Below are positions 27,572-36,086 of a stretch of 64,000 nt of DNA, piece by piece (the first letter of the stretch is position 1; each line of letters begins with the position of its first letter). The notes under the pieces were generated by a model that searched no databases, was not told the origin of the DNA, and saw only the letters and a list, made by a program, of their open reading frames with translations. A program made the position numbers and the translations under genes. The DNA is from JAGLCW01 sp964427915. Lineage in GTDB: Bacteria > Caldisericota > Caldisericia > UBA6126. The stretch lies in NCBI GenBank assembly GCA_964427915.1, contig CAYRWA010000094.1, forward strand, positions 1 through 64,000, in the 5' to 3' direction.

Positions 27572-28206
27572 GGTTGATCCTCGATGCGATTTTTGCGAAG
27601 GACAATGGTTTTGTCTGCTAAAGAGCAAAGCTTTTCTGAATGAGAGGAGAAGATTAGATTCATAGAAGAGAGTTTATGCACTTTCATTAAATACTGCAGT
27701 ATTTGGTCAGCAGTACCTTCATCCAATGAGGACGTAGGCTCATCAAGGAGTAAGACTTCTGGATGTAGAAGCAAGCAACGAATGATACAAACTCGCTGTG
27801 CTTCACCCCCAGAAAGTGAATAAACAGATTCTTGAAGAGAAACGGTAAGTTGAAAATCTTCTAGGTATTCTTGCAATTGTTTTTCGTGGGGAAATTCCTT
27901 TTGTTGCATCTCTAGGCCTATTGTAAGGTTGGTGTAAACTGTGCCAGGAAACAATACGGGTTTTTGCTCTACAAGCGTTACGTTTCTGCGGTGATGAATG
28001 ATATCCATTGAGGCAATGTCCTTTCCTTTGTAAAACACAATCCCCGAAGTGGGGCTTTTTGTTCCATTGAGAAAAGAAAGAAAAGTGCTCTTTCCAGAAC
28101 CAGAAGAACCTTTAATGCTTGTAATAAAAGAATCAAAAATTGTAACTGTGGAGGATTGAATGACGTTTAAAAATGTGATTGAATGGCAACTAAACAATTC
28201 TTTCAT
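27568..28206 (-). CDS. ABC transporter ATP-binding protein, FetA/YbbL-like
   Basis: This 212-residue ATPase has Walker A GSSGSGKST near 33, Q-loop VEQKPVLFPG, signature LSGGEAQRVCI and Walker B VLLLDEPTSSLD. It is the partner of the permease that follows. I chose the ATG at 28206 (MKELFSC); an upstream in-frame start at 28272 lies in a duplicated sequence and codes for a repeated FQVY stretch without family similarity. The ribosome binding site is weak. The region upstream has paired repeats that may be regulatory. Confidence 0.88.
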   Translation of the reverse strand: MKELFSCHSITFLNVIQSSTVTIFDSFITSIKGSSGSGKSTFLSFLNGTKSPTSGIVFYKGKDIASMDIIHHRRNVTLVEQKPVLFPGTVYTNLTIGLEMQQKEFPHEKQLQEYLEDFQLTVSLQESVYSLSGGEAQRVCIIRCLLLHPEVLLLDEPTSSLDEGTADQILQYLMKVHKLSSMNLIFSSHSEKLCSLADKTIVLRKNRIEDQP

Positions 28207-28268
28207 ATGCCAATAGTATACCTGAAAATAATTGGCAACTAAAAAATTTCCTTGGTATACCTGAAAAT
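28183..28268. repeat. Imperfect tandem duplication with two GTATACCTGAAAAT copies at the FetA-like gene start
   Basis: GTATACCTGAAAAT occurs at 28216-28229 and again at 28255-28268. Each copy is preceded by TGGCAACTAAA (about 28184 and 28233) followed by an AT stretch. The first unit is about 47 bp and the second about 37 bp; the first contains the start codon of the ATPase gene. The core GGTATACC is itself palindromic, so these may be operator half-sites. Function is not shown. Confidence 0.6.
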
Positions 28269-28771
28269 TCAAAGATGTTTTTTTAAAAACAACCTGACGA
28301 ATTATGTATCAAAATTTTTTAAAGGATTGTGGATAAAATATCATGATAACTGATACGCAGGGATTAACAATGAAAACTGCATTCTCTAATTATCAAAAAG
28401 ATGCCCCTTGTGTACAAAACTGCTAACACTTTTAAGAAATAGCCCTATACCCCTCATGATGTCGTGTTATTGAAAGAGGCCTCCTAAAAAACTAGAAAAA
28501 AATTGTTTTTTGAATTGGAAAGAAGAAAAAATTTATTTCTAGTTTTCAAGTCGATTTTAAAAATAATTGTGGAAAACATGTGGAGAATTTAGAGGAAAAA
28601 AAATAATTCTTCATTGTCTTTGATTTTTTGCTCACATTTCATCAAAGAAATTTTGCAAACATTATGTATAATGGGTTTTGTGCAAGATTGAAAAACCATC
28701 TAGTAGCAGAGAAGACTATCAAAACAATTCCCACAGTTCGTAACTTAGCTGTGGAAAAAAGGTGGATAACT
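28207..28771. other. 565-bp AT-rich gene-free region with clustered DnaA-box-like sites
   Basis: No supported gene lies here; the frame that starts at 28628 is an upstream extension of the next gene without a ribosome binding site. Boxes in the same orientation (minus-strand reading): TTATCCACA at 28328-28336 (exact consensus), TTTTCCACA at 28568-28576, TTCTCCACA at 28579-28587, TTTTCCACA at 28750-28758, and TTATCCACC at 28761-28769. The region is strongly AT-rich and contains an inverted repeat at 28487-28547. This resembles a small oriC but no dnaA gene is present in the window. It could instead be an ordinary long divergent promoter region. Confidence 0.4.
28487..28547. repeat. Near-perfect inverted repeat, 18-bp arms
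   Basis: Arms at 28487-28504 and 28530-28547 (core ACTAGAAA / TTTCTAGT) match as reverse complements with about two mismatches and a 25-bp A/T-rich loop. It could form a cruciform, a hairpin terminator or a protein site. Confidence 0.55.
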
Positions 28772-29131
28772 ATGCAAAACTGGTTCGTATATATCTGTAT
28801 TGGATTTACCGGAGGAGTTCTTAGTGGGCTTTTGGGGCTTGGAGGAGGAATCATTATTATCCCTATGTTGATACTAATGGGACTTCCTCAGCTTGCAGCA
28901 CAAGGTACAACCCTTGCCCTCATGGTGTTACCTATTGGCCTCTTAGGTGCTATCGAGTACTACAAGAACGGTCACGTTGAAGTAGTTATAGGTTTGTTGG
29001 TTGTCGTAGGATTTTTTGTTGGCACTCTTTTGGGAGCAAAAAGTGCTATGAAAATTCCTACTGTTTGGTTGAAAAGAATATTTGGTGTCATTATGATTTT
29101 TGCTGCTCTTCGAATAATGTTTGCCAAATAG
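28772..29131 (+). CDS. Half-size TauE/SafE-family membrane protein
   Basis: This 119-residue protein has the repeat motif GFTGGVLSGLLGLGGGIIIIPMLILMGLP at its start and four membrane segments, ending KRIFGVIMIFAALRI. Usual TauE/SafE permeases are about 250 residues with two such repeats; this has only one, so it would act as a dimer. GGTGG lies 6 bases before the ATG at 28772. Sulfur-oxyanion export is the usual guess for the family, but the substrate here is unknown. A full-size relative is at 32391-33155. Confidence 0.85.
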   Translation: MQNWFVYICIGFTGGVLSGLLGLGGGIIIIPMLILMGLPQLAAQGTTLALMVLPIGLLGAIEYYKNGHVEVVIGLLVVVGFFVGTLLGAKSAMKIPTVWLKRIFGVIMIFAALRIMFAK

Positions 29132-29178
29132 ATCAGCGAATCTTTAAATACAAACTATAGAAAGCTGAACGCCATTAT

Positions 29179-30027
29179 ATGTCACACTCTTTTTGGTTCA
29201 AAGCCTTTGTTATTTTTGTTACAGGAGTTGTATGCATGGAACTTCTTTTTTACCAAAAGCCAGCTGTTACTCATTATCACGTAGAATCTTCTCAAATACC
29301 TAAGCAGTTTCATGAATTTACAATTCTGCATATTTCTGACTTACATAATGCATCGTTTGGACACCAGCAAGAATTGTTGGTGAATATCATAGATGTAATA
29401 TCCCCTTCCATTATTGTTTTTACGGGAGACTTGATTGAAAGAAGATATGATGTAAATACACAAGGGCTTGTGTTAATGGAACAGTTAACAAGAAGATACC
29501 CTGTGTATTTTGTTACTGGCAACCATGAGGAATCTATACCGAATGCTCTTTATGAAAAATTGCTAGCAGATTTACAAGACAATAAAGTAACCCTATTAAA
29601 TGATAAGGCCATTGTGCTTACAAAAGAAAATAGTCAGCTATTGTTAATGGGCTTAAGAGATGCTCTTGCAACAAATCCTGCCAATTATGCGTTAATGCTA
29701 GAACAAATGCGACAGGAATGTGGGCAAGATTTGTTTTCGTTGTTATTGACACATAGGCCAGAGTTTTTCAAGCAATATGTGAGTGCTGAAGTAGACGTTG
29801 TGTTCTCTGGTCATACACATGGGGGACAAATACGAATTCCCTGGTTTGGGGGGATATATGCTCCCAATCAAGGGTTTTTTCCCACTTATATGGAGGGAGA
29901 ATATCAACAAGACCGTACGACAATGTTTGTAAATAGAGGACTAGGGGCTACTGTTTTACCTTTTCGGTTGTGTAATCCACCCGATATTTCTGTCGTTCAT
30001 CTACTTCATTGCGATGATAGAGATTGA
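29179..30027 (+). CDS. Membrane-anchored metallophosphoesterase (YkuE/YaeI-like)
   Basis: This 282-residue protein has an N-terminal membrane anchor (FVIFVTGVVCMELLF) followed by the calcineurin-type motifs ILHISDLHN, VFTGDLIE, VTGNHEES, LLTHRPEF and FSGHTHGGQIRIPWFGG. These bind two metal ions. YkuE-like members are thought to act on lipid-linked phosphates such as UDP-sugar lipids; the substrate here is not known. The start has a weak ribosome binding site. The 3' end overlaps the convergent gene by 22 bp. Confidence 0.9.
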   Translation: MSHSFWFKAFVIFVTGVVCMELLFYQKPAVTHYHVESSQIPKQFHEFTILHISDLHNASFGHQQELLVNIIDVISPSIIVFTGDLIERRYDVNTQGLVLMEQLTRRYPVYFVTGNHEESIPNALYEKLLADLQDNKVTLLNDKAIVLTKENSQLLLMGLRDALATNPANYALMLEQMRQECGQDLFSLLLTHRPEFFKQYVSAEVDVVFSGHTHGGQIRIPWFGGIYAPNQGFFPTYMEGEYQQDRTTMFVNRGLGATVLPFRLCNPPDISVVHLLHCDDRD

Positions 30028-31289
30028 TAGAAGAACAAGCTGCGATAAGGATTGGCTATTGAATTATTTAAGCAACCAGTTATTCCGCTACCGAACATGT
30101 GAATAGAACCAGTTGAGTATGCAACATCTTCAAGATCGGGACCAACAATATCTGATTGCATCAGATTCCCATTTTCTATATCCAAGGTTACAAGCCTACC
30201 ATTTGTCAGCAAGACAAATAGTTTTTGATGAGTTGGGTCTGTAACTATATCGAGTATACTATTTTCTGACTCATCAGTGTATCTCCAAACTTCTTGAAAG
30301 TTTGTTGTATCCATGCAAATGATTTCTCCTTTTTGGAACAATTCACCAATTAAAAGAATCTTTTTGTTCAGAACAAAACTATACATCGACGATGTAGGGA
30401 GAGGTCCTTCTGCATTGCCCGTAAGGATTTTTTCTTGCTGCTTTGTTCCGTCACTGTCCAGCGACTGAATAAGCAGTGTGCGAGTGTCTATCGATTCGTA
30501 CCGAAAACATGCAAAGAATCTTTGCAGGGAATGGCTAAACGATGCATCAATGAGTGCTTCTGTTGGATTGTTGCTGGATGGATGAAAACTCCAAGACTTC
30601 GAGGGAGCTGATGTTTTCAGTGAATGAAACTGCGTAGCTGGTGGATTCATGCCTCTTGATAAGTAGTAATAAGACGAGCCAATTAGATGACTTTGAAAGA
30701 CGTGATTCTCTAGCGAATGATGTTGGATCGTTTGGTCTTTTGAAATAAAAAGTAAATCTGTGTAGGCTGCCAAAGCTGTGGTTTTCGAAGAAACATCTGA
30801 GTCGAGATGATGCTTAATGGTTCCACCAGCAAACAGGGGGTATGTAGACAAAGAAATGGAAGGCCCGTTTTTTGGTACCACCTTCTTTTCATTGGCTGAA
30901 CAAAACAAATCTCTACTGTGTAGCGATGCATTCTCAATATACAAGTAGCGACTTATGGGTGTTCCATTTTCATCCGTACCGCTTCCAACAAAGTGATTAA
31001 GGCAGCGTTCTTTGGTGGTAGGGAACAATAGTTCTCCTGTAGGGTCGTTGGTTAAGGAAAAGAAGTGCAGAAGACCATAGTCGGTGGATCCAAAGACATG
31101 CTCATTGTTGATACTGATTGAATTTATGGGAGTACCCGATAGAGTAACAAACCAACCATTTTCGGTTGTTTGAATACTGGCTAGGTCTTCTATGAGTTGA
31201 GGATTTGATTTGGTTCTTGTGCAGTAGGACATTGTGAAACAGAACGATAGAATGATAAGGACCGAAACAATAACTCTGATTTTCATCAT
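30006..31289 (-). CDS. Exported beta-propeller-like protein
   Basis: This 427-residue protein has a signal peptide (VIVSVLIILSFCFTMSYC); the TMSYC end resembles a poor lipobox, so it may be lipidated. The rest has repeated strands such as KLFVLLTNGRLVTLDIENG and SISINNEHVFGSTDYGLLHFF, like PQQ-type propellers. No catalytic motif is seen. Start at 31289 or 31286 (double ATG); AAGGAG is 4 or 7 bases upstream. It is the last gene of a five-gene minus-strand operon starting at 36054. Confidence 0.7.
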   Translation of the reverse strand: MMKIRVIVSVLIILSFCFTMSYCTRTKSNPQLIEDLASIQTTENGWFVTLSGTPINSISINNEHVFGSTDYGLLHFFSLTNDPTGELLFPTTKERCLNHFVGSGTDENGTPISRYLYIENASLHSRDLFCSANEKKVVPKNGPSISLSTYPLFAGGTIKHHLDSDVSSKTTALAAYTDLLFISKDQTIQHHSLENHVFQSHLIGSSYYYLSRGMNPPATQFHSLKTSAPSKSWSFHPSSNNPTEALIDASFSHSLQRFFACFRYESIDTRTLLIQSLDSDGTKQQEKILTGNAEGPLPTSSMYSFVLNKKILLIGELFQKGEIICMDTTNFQEVWRYTDESENSILDIVTDPTHQKLFVLLTNGRLVTLDIENGNLMQSDIVGPDLEDVAYSTGSIHMFGSGITGCLNNSIANPYRSLFFYQSLSSQ

Positions 31290-31299
31290 ACAACTCCTT

Positions 31300-32355
31300 T
31301 TATGAGAAGGGAAGGAACCAATCGCGAGGATCTTTCATGCCGTCTTCTAGTTGATAATACATGGATTTTTTGTTGGAATGAAAAATGCTGACAAAATCTT
31401 GATCTACTTCAATTCTATTGGTTATTTTATTGTTTTCGATGACAAGGATTGTACATGCAGGTTCCCCTGGGATAAATCTTCTTGCAAGTAGAGCGTTTTG
31501 GAACCGATACAATTCTGCTTGGGGGTTGTTTTCGGTACGTAGCGTTAATGCTTTCTCTACGGATTCATGTCTTTTTATGACCCCTTTTTTCACAGAAATG
31601 GAGTATATTGACCCATCTAGCAACGAAAACCACAATTTTTCTTGACATACAACGCAATTACTGCCCTTCCCAGTTTCTTGAAAACCTATGTCATCTGTAA
31701 CAACTCTCCATTCAAGAAGATTTTTTGAAAGTTTTCCTTCTACTATCCCGAATTTCAAGTTTGTGTTGTTCTCAAGCCATGCAAACTGAAAATATACAAA
31801 CGTAGTAGCTTCTATTTCAACAGCATCTAAAGGTCTTATAAGGACGGCATTTTTGTAATCTTCTAGAGTGGGGTTAAGGGTATATTTATCATGTTTGTAT
31901 CCATGGTATTCAGCGGTAGCCTGAGTATGGCTTCCATGATCGGCAATGGAGATCTGAATATGTAAACCAGGGCGTAAAACCCTTTGTATAGAAAGGGGTG
32001 TTTTTGGTCTGACAAAAGTTTTTTGAATGTGAGATTGCGTTTGAATAGAGGGTTCTATTTCAGAAGGTACATCTATAAAGATCAAATCGTGTTTTCCATC
32101 CCATATAAAAGGGTACGTATCCGGCGCGTCTGATTTGAAAACAGGCTTTTTTTCAAACATAACAATGCCGTTTATCACGTTCCACTCATGAGCCATGTAT
32201 TGGTTGTTCTCTGCTTTTTCGTCATAGGTTAGAAAAGGGATAGAGTTGACAGTAGAAAATATGTGCGATTGCTCAACTCCATAAATTAGAACAAAAACAA
32301 TGACAACTAACGATAGCAGAACAATCCATATAGTCTTACCTAGAAGCTGTTTCAT
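31300..32355 (-). CDS. Membrane-anchored protein of unknown function
   Basis: This 351-residue protein starts with a single N-terminal membrane segment (IWIVLLSLVVIVFVLIYGV) and a long extracytoplasmic region with no motif I recognise. Strand-rich segments (FVYFQFAWLENNTNLKFGIVEG, LWFSLLDGSIYSISVKKG) suggest a beta fold. AAGGAG precedes the ATG by 6 bases. It sits 10 bp before the propeller gene and 35 bp after the TauE gene, in the same operon. Confidence 0.7.
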   Translation of the reverse strand: MKQLLGKTIWIVLLSLVVIVFVLIYGVEQSHIFSTVNSIPFLTYDEKAENNQYMAHEWNVINGIVMFEKKPVFKSDAPDTYPFIWDGKHDLIFIDVPSEIEPSIQTQSHIQKTFVRPKTPLSIQRVLRPGLHIQISIADHGSHTQATAEYHGYKHDKYTLNPTLEDYKNAVLIRPLDAVEIEATTFVYFQFAWLENNTNLKFGIVEGKLSKNLLEWRVVTDDIGFQETGKGSNCVVCQEKLWFSLLDGSIYSISVKKGVIKRHESVEKALTLRTENNPQAELYRFQNALLARRFIPGEPACTILVIENNKITNRIEVDQDFVSIFHSNKKSMYYQLEDGMKDPRDWFLPFS

Positions 32356-32390
32356 TGATACTCCTTTGTGTTCAGATAGGAAAAAGCACT

Positions 32391-33155
32391 TTAGAGTAAG
32401 TCTATTATTAGTTTAACAGCAACAGCAATCGTTACAATGACAAAAATTGGTTTGACGATTTTGTTCCCATTTTTAATTGCCATATGAGATCCCAACCATG
32501 AACCTCCAATCATACAAATGCCAACAGGGATGCCTACGACAAATAGGACTTTTCCATACAGTATAAAGGTAATCAAGGATGTGATGTTGCTAATAAAATT
32601 AAGAAAGCGCGCATTTGCACTAGAACGAAGATAGTCGTACCCAAATAACTTAATGAATGTAAACATGAGAAATGATCCAGTGCCAGGTCCAAAAAAGCCA
32701 TCATAGAATCCTAAAGAAAGAGACAGGAACATACCTATCCAAATACTCTTTCTAGTAGGATGTTGCAAAGAAGTATCGATGGTTCCTAAAGAGGGGTGAA
32801 ATATGGAATACAGGCCAACAGATAAAATCCCTATACTAAGCACAATGTTTAATAAAGTGTTGTTTAGTAACAAGATTGTTCGAACTCCCACGATGGAGCC
32901 GATTAGAGTGAAAGGAGCTAAAAGTAACAAAAGCCGAAGATTGGTTTTTTTTGAACAAAAATATCGAAATGAACTAGTGAATGAGGAGAAGCTTGCAGAA
33001 AGCTTGTTTGTCCCAAGGGTAAACTGAGGAGGCAATCCAGCTGCTAAATAGGCGGGTATAGTAATAATACCACCTCCACCAGCAATGCTGTCTACCCAGG
33101 CAGCTATAAAACCAAACAAACAAAGAAAGATATAGCTTGTAATACTTAGTTCCAC
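32391..33155 (-). CDS. TauE/SafE (UPF0721) family membrane permease
   Basis: This 254-residue protein has about eight membrane segments and both family repeats: FGFIAAWVDSIAGGGGIITIPAYLAAGLPP near residue 15 and LSLSLGFYDGFFGPGTGSFLMF near 140, plus FGYDYLRSSANARFLNF. It probably exports a sulfur or organic anion. I chose the GTG at 33155 because AAGGAG is 7 bases upstream; a longer frame to 33311 overlaps the upstream gene and is rejected. Confidence 0.9.
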   Translation of the reverse strand: MELSITSYIFLCLFGFIAAWVDSIAGGGGIITIPAYLAAGLPPQFTLGTNKLSASFSSFTSSFRYFCSKKTNLRLLLLLAPFTLIGSIVGVRTILLLNNTLLNIVLSIGILSVGLYSIFHPSLGTIDTSLQHPTRKSIWIGMFLSLSLGFYDGFFGPGTGSFLMFTFIKLFGYDYLRSSANARFLNFISNITSLITFILYGKVLFVVGIPVGICMIGGSWLGSHMAIKNGNKIVKPIFVIVTIAVAVKLIIDLL

Positions 33156-33192
33156 AAATGTGCTCCTTGTAAAGCAGTGCTTTGATGATCTC

Positions 33193-33969
33193 TCAGACAG
33201 TAAGATAGGTATAGGCGATATAAGCAAGAGACAAAAGTGCACTATTCCATATGGCATGAAATGCAAATCCCCAAAGAAACCCAAACTGTAACCGTATGTA
33301 GCCCATAACAAGTCCTGATATAAATTGAGGCAAAATAATCAAAGGTGAAAGAAAATATATCCATAGGCTAGAGGAGGAAAGGTTAGATATATGCATGAAT
33401 CCAAAAAGAATCGCAAAACCATAATAGATCCATCGAAAATGTGTATGCCAGACTGTTTCGATAGAGGTTCTCTTCCGGAAAAAAAGGATGGTACAACTAC
33501 TGCCAATCAATATGAAAATGCCCATCATGATAAGATTGTTTGATCCAAAAAAAGACGAATTCTGTGAAGAAAAAATAGAATGCAATAGAATAAGGATATA
33601 GACAATGGAAATCCCTAAAGATATGGGGTGAAAATGCAAGGGCAACCGGAATCCAATTTCTTCTGTAAGTGGTAGCAGGATTCCCCCTATCAGCAAGAGT
33701 TCCCAATAAGAGCTAGATTGTACAAAAGACGCTAGTTCATTGGTTGTGGTTGTACCTAATCGGGAGTCAATTAAAAAAAGAACATATGTAATTGCTCCTC
33801 CAAGAATAAGCTGCACAACAAGGTTGGCCGTCAGATACTGAAGAACAATCTCGATCCGACTGCCGCATGAAGTCTGCAGAGGCTTTTTTACAGCTTTTGG
33901 TTGAAGAATGTAACGAAAAAGATTTGACAAGGCATGAAATTTTTCATTGTTCTGTTCAATCATATACAT
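33193..33969 (-). CDS. CPBP-family intramembrane metalloprotease
   Basis: This 258-residue protein has several membrane segments and the three CPBP (Abi) motifs: TEEIGFRLPL (EExxxR), FGFMHIS (FxxxH), and FHAIWN (HxxxN). CPBP proteins include Rce1-like prenyl-protein proteases, bacteriocin self-immunity proteins and peptide-processing enzymes. No ribosome binding site is obvious; ATG 33969 or 33963 are possible. It lies 15 bp after the lipoprotein gene in the five-gene operon. Confidence 0.85.
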   Translation of the reverse strand: MYMIEQNNEKFHALSNLFRYILQPKAVKKPLQTSCGSRIEIVLQYLTANLVVQLILGGAITYVLFLIDSRLGTTTTNELASFVQSSSYWELLLIGGILLPLTEEIGFRLPLHFHPISLGISIVYILILLHSIFSSQNSSFFGSNNLIMMGIFILIGSSCTILFFRKRTSIETVWHTHFRWIYYGFAILFGFMHISNLSSSSLWIYFLSPLIILPQFISGLVMGYIRLQFGFLWGFAFHAIWNSALLSLAYIAYTYLTV

Positions 33970-33984
33970 TGTTTGGGTATAAAA

Positions 33985-36054
33985 TTATTGAGAAGGTTGG
34001 GAATGAAGAGTAGATAGGTCGGGATTTTCTTCAATCTGAAAAATAATATACTTACCTTGTTTTTGTGTAAAATAAAAAGCTACATTCTCTTTGTCTTTGA
34101 TTCGAAATGTAATCACATCTTCTCCTTTGGAATTCAGGACCCATTTTGGACATGAATAAAATCCCGTATTTCCAACAATTTCAAGATCGTGGGTCTGCTT
34201 TATTATCGAAGGTTCTGTTACCAGTTCTTCTGCGTTTTCAATGTTGCCATTATACAGGTAATACAAATAGTCAACAAGAGTTTGATAAGGTGACTGAACA
34301 ATGCTTGAACTCATCAGGTTGTAGGTTCCGTTTTCCAGAATCCAAATTTCTTGATAGTAGCGGTGATATGTAGAGGAGTTGCATTCACCAAAAAGATACC
34401 CTTTCCCTGTTGCATCTAAAACGATTTGCCCTTTTGCCGTAACTATTTCAAAATTGGGTTCGTTTACGTGTATGGAGCCATTGGGATAAAAAGGAGAACT
34501 AAACTCTATTTTCCAAGATCCATTTCTTAGAACGAGGTATTGATATGACTTTAAGAATAAATCTTTGGAAGGTTCTTCTACAAGGATAAGGCCCAGTTTG
34601 TCTTTATTTGTGTAAAATCTGTCAGGCTTAGAATCGGCAGTCTGTTGGTGAGAAAAGGAGTGGATAAAGAAAAATGGAGTCATGTGAATGGTTCTATCTT
34701 CTGCCCAGGCAATAACGGTTCCCACTTCTTGGATTTGAAACAAAACCATTCCTTCATAGGTTTCTGACAGGAAAGAGGGTAGGGTGGGATTTGATATAAT
34801 CAAAGGTGGTGTTTGTGACAATCCCCATTCTTGGAACGTTTTCCATTGTATAAGCAAATGAGAAAAATCTTTGTTTTTGTAGTACTCCTGAATCATGTGG
34901 TAGGGCTCAATATAATTTGCTTTTGGTGCTATATTGATGTGAGGATTTAATTCAATTAACTGATCGTTTGCCTTGTATTCATCGGAGGATATTGTGGGCA
35001 TCATTTCCCATACACTTTTTGAAGCAGCATATTTTTTTTGATACAAAAGTGCATCCTGTAAAGCAATGTATGCTTTTTTCTTTAAAAACTTCATAGAGAA
35101 AGGCTCTTCGGGGATGTCAGGAATCCAGTTTTGAAGAACAAGTTGTGCTTCTTCATATCGATGTAATTGTAGTAAGCATTTGCATTGCAACAAGGTCAAA
35201 AGGTGTTTTTGTTCCACTGTCAAAGAACTAGTCGAGGATTGTAACAATCTTTTGATCTTTTGTAGAGCAGTATCACTGTAGTTGGCATATGTTTCATATG
35301 CAATGAGTTGAATGGCAAGAGCAAGGTTTGAACTATTGGAGCGAACTTTTTCTTGATACTCGGAGACAATATCGGGGAAAAAGAAAGGGTAAGAATCTTC
35401 AGCATAAACAAAACTAAAATTGTATTCCCAGCTGTTAAGGCGGAATAGCTCAATATTTTCTTGGCCAGCTTTATCGAATGTCCACCGAGCAATCTCAGGC
35501 TTATCATCGTTCCCATAGCTACCAGGGTAGTTTTCAATGTGCAATTTATGGTAGGTAATTGTGTTAATGCGATTAAGCGTCCATTCTTTTCCAATGGTAT
35601 CAATAAGGTAAATGTATAAAACTTTCTTTTGATTTGGAAGTTGAATCCCAACATATATGAACTGTTTATGTAAGTAGACCCAATCGAGCTCTTCTCCTTG
35701 AATTAGGCTCCATCCCTTTTTTACCCAATTTTCTCCTTCCTGCGAGTAAAGATTGAGCTGAATGTGGCTTGGGTAATCTGGGTGCTCAAGAAAAATGACA
35801 CCCTCTGGGCCAGGGTTTCCATCAAATTCGGCATAGACGAAGTATGATCCGGGAATACTTTTTGGTATAAACACACGGGCATCTTCTGGAATTTGAGATG
35901 CAAAAGGAATCGTAATTTGAGAGACTTTAGCAGTAACCGAGGAGACAGGTAAAGAGCTTTCATCCATCGGAGAATCCGATTTTTGGCAAGAATACAGGGA
36001 GAGAAAAGATGAAAACAAAAAGAAGCAAAGTAAGGAGGAAACGAAAGTTTTCAT
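33985..36054 (-). CDS. Large lipoprotein with helical-repeat middle
   Basis: This 689-residue protein has a lipoprotein signal (LLCFFLFSSFLSLYSC, lipobox LYSC with Cys23). Residues about 235-345 look like TPR-type helical repeats (ALAIQLIAYETYANYSDTALQKI, HRYEEAQLVLQNW), flanked by beta-rich parts. I recognise no enzyme. It leads the operon at 30006-36054. The leader has no clear ribosome binding site. Confidence 0.7.
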   Translation of the reverse strand: MKTFVSSLLCFFLFSSFLSLYSCQKSDSPMDESSLPVSSVTAKVSQITIPFASQIPEDARVFIPKSIPGSYFVYAEFDGNPGPEGVIFLEHPDYPSHIQLNLYSQEGENWVKKGWSLIQGEELDWVYLHKQFIYVGIQLPNQKKVLYIYLIDTIGKEWTLNRINTITYHKLHIENYPGSYGNDDKPEIARWTFDKAGQENIELFRLNSWEYNFSFVYAEDSYPFFFPDIVSEYQEKVRSNSSNLALAIQLIAYETYANYSDTALQKIKRLLQSSTSSLTVEQKHLLTLLQCKCLLQLHRYEEAQLVLQNWIPDIPEEPFSMKFLKKKAYIALQDALLYQKKYAASKSVWEMMPTISSDEYKANDQLIELNPHINIAPKANYIEPYHMIQEYYKNKDFSHLLIQWKTFQEWGLSQTPPLIISNPTLPSFLSETYEGMVLFQIQEVGTVIAWAEDRTIHMTPFFFIHSFSHQQTADSKPDRFYTNKDKLGLILVEEPSKDLFLKSYQYLVLRNGSWKIEFSSPFYPNGSIHVNEPNFEIVTAKGQIVLDATGKGYLFGECNSSTYHRYYQEIWILENGTYNLMSSSIVQSPYQTLVDYLYYLYNGNIENAEELVTEPSIIKQTHDLEIVGNTGFYSCPKWVLNSKGEDVITFRIKDKENVAFYFTQKQGKYIIFQIEENPDLSTLHSQPSQ

Positions 36055-36086
36055 GACACTATTGTAGCACGATTGATTGTTTTGTT

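Noticed and set aside
28628..28771. 48-residue N-terminal extension of the half-size TauE protein
   Set aside because: The ATG at 28772 has a good ribosome binding site and starts directly at the conserved membrane motif; the extension has no hydrophobic or family character.
35220..35654. 144-codon minus-strand frame inside the lipoprotein gene
   Set aside because: It is a shifted frame within 33985-36054, which has the signal peptide, lipobox and consistent coding character.
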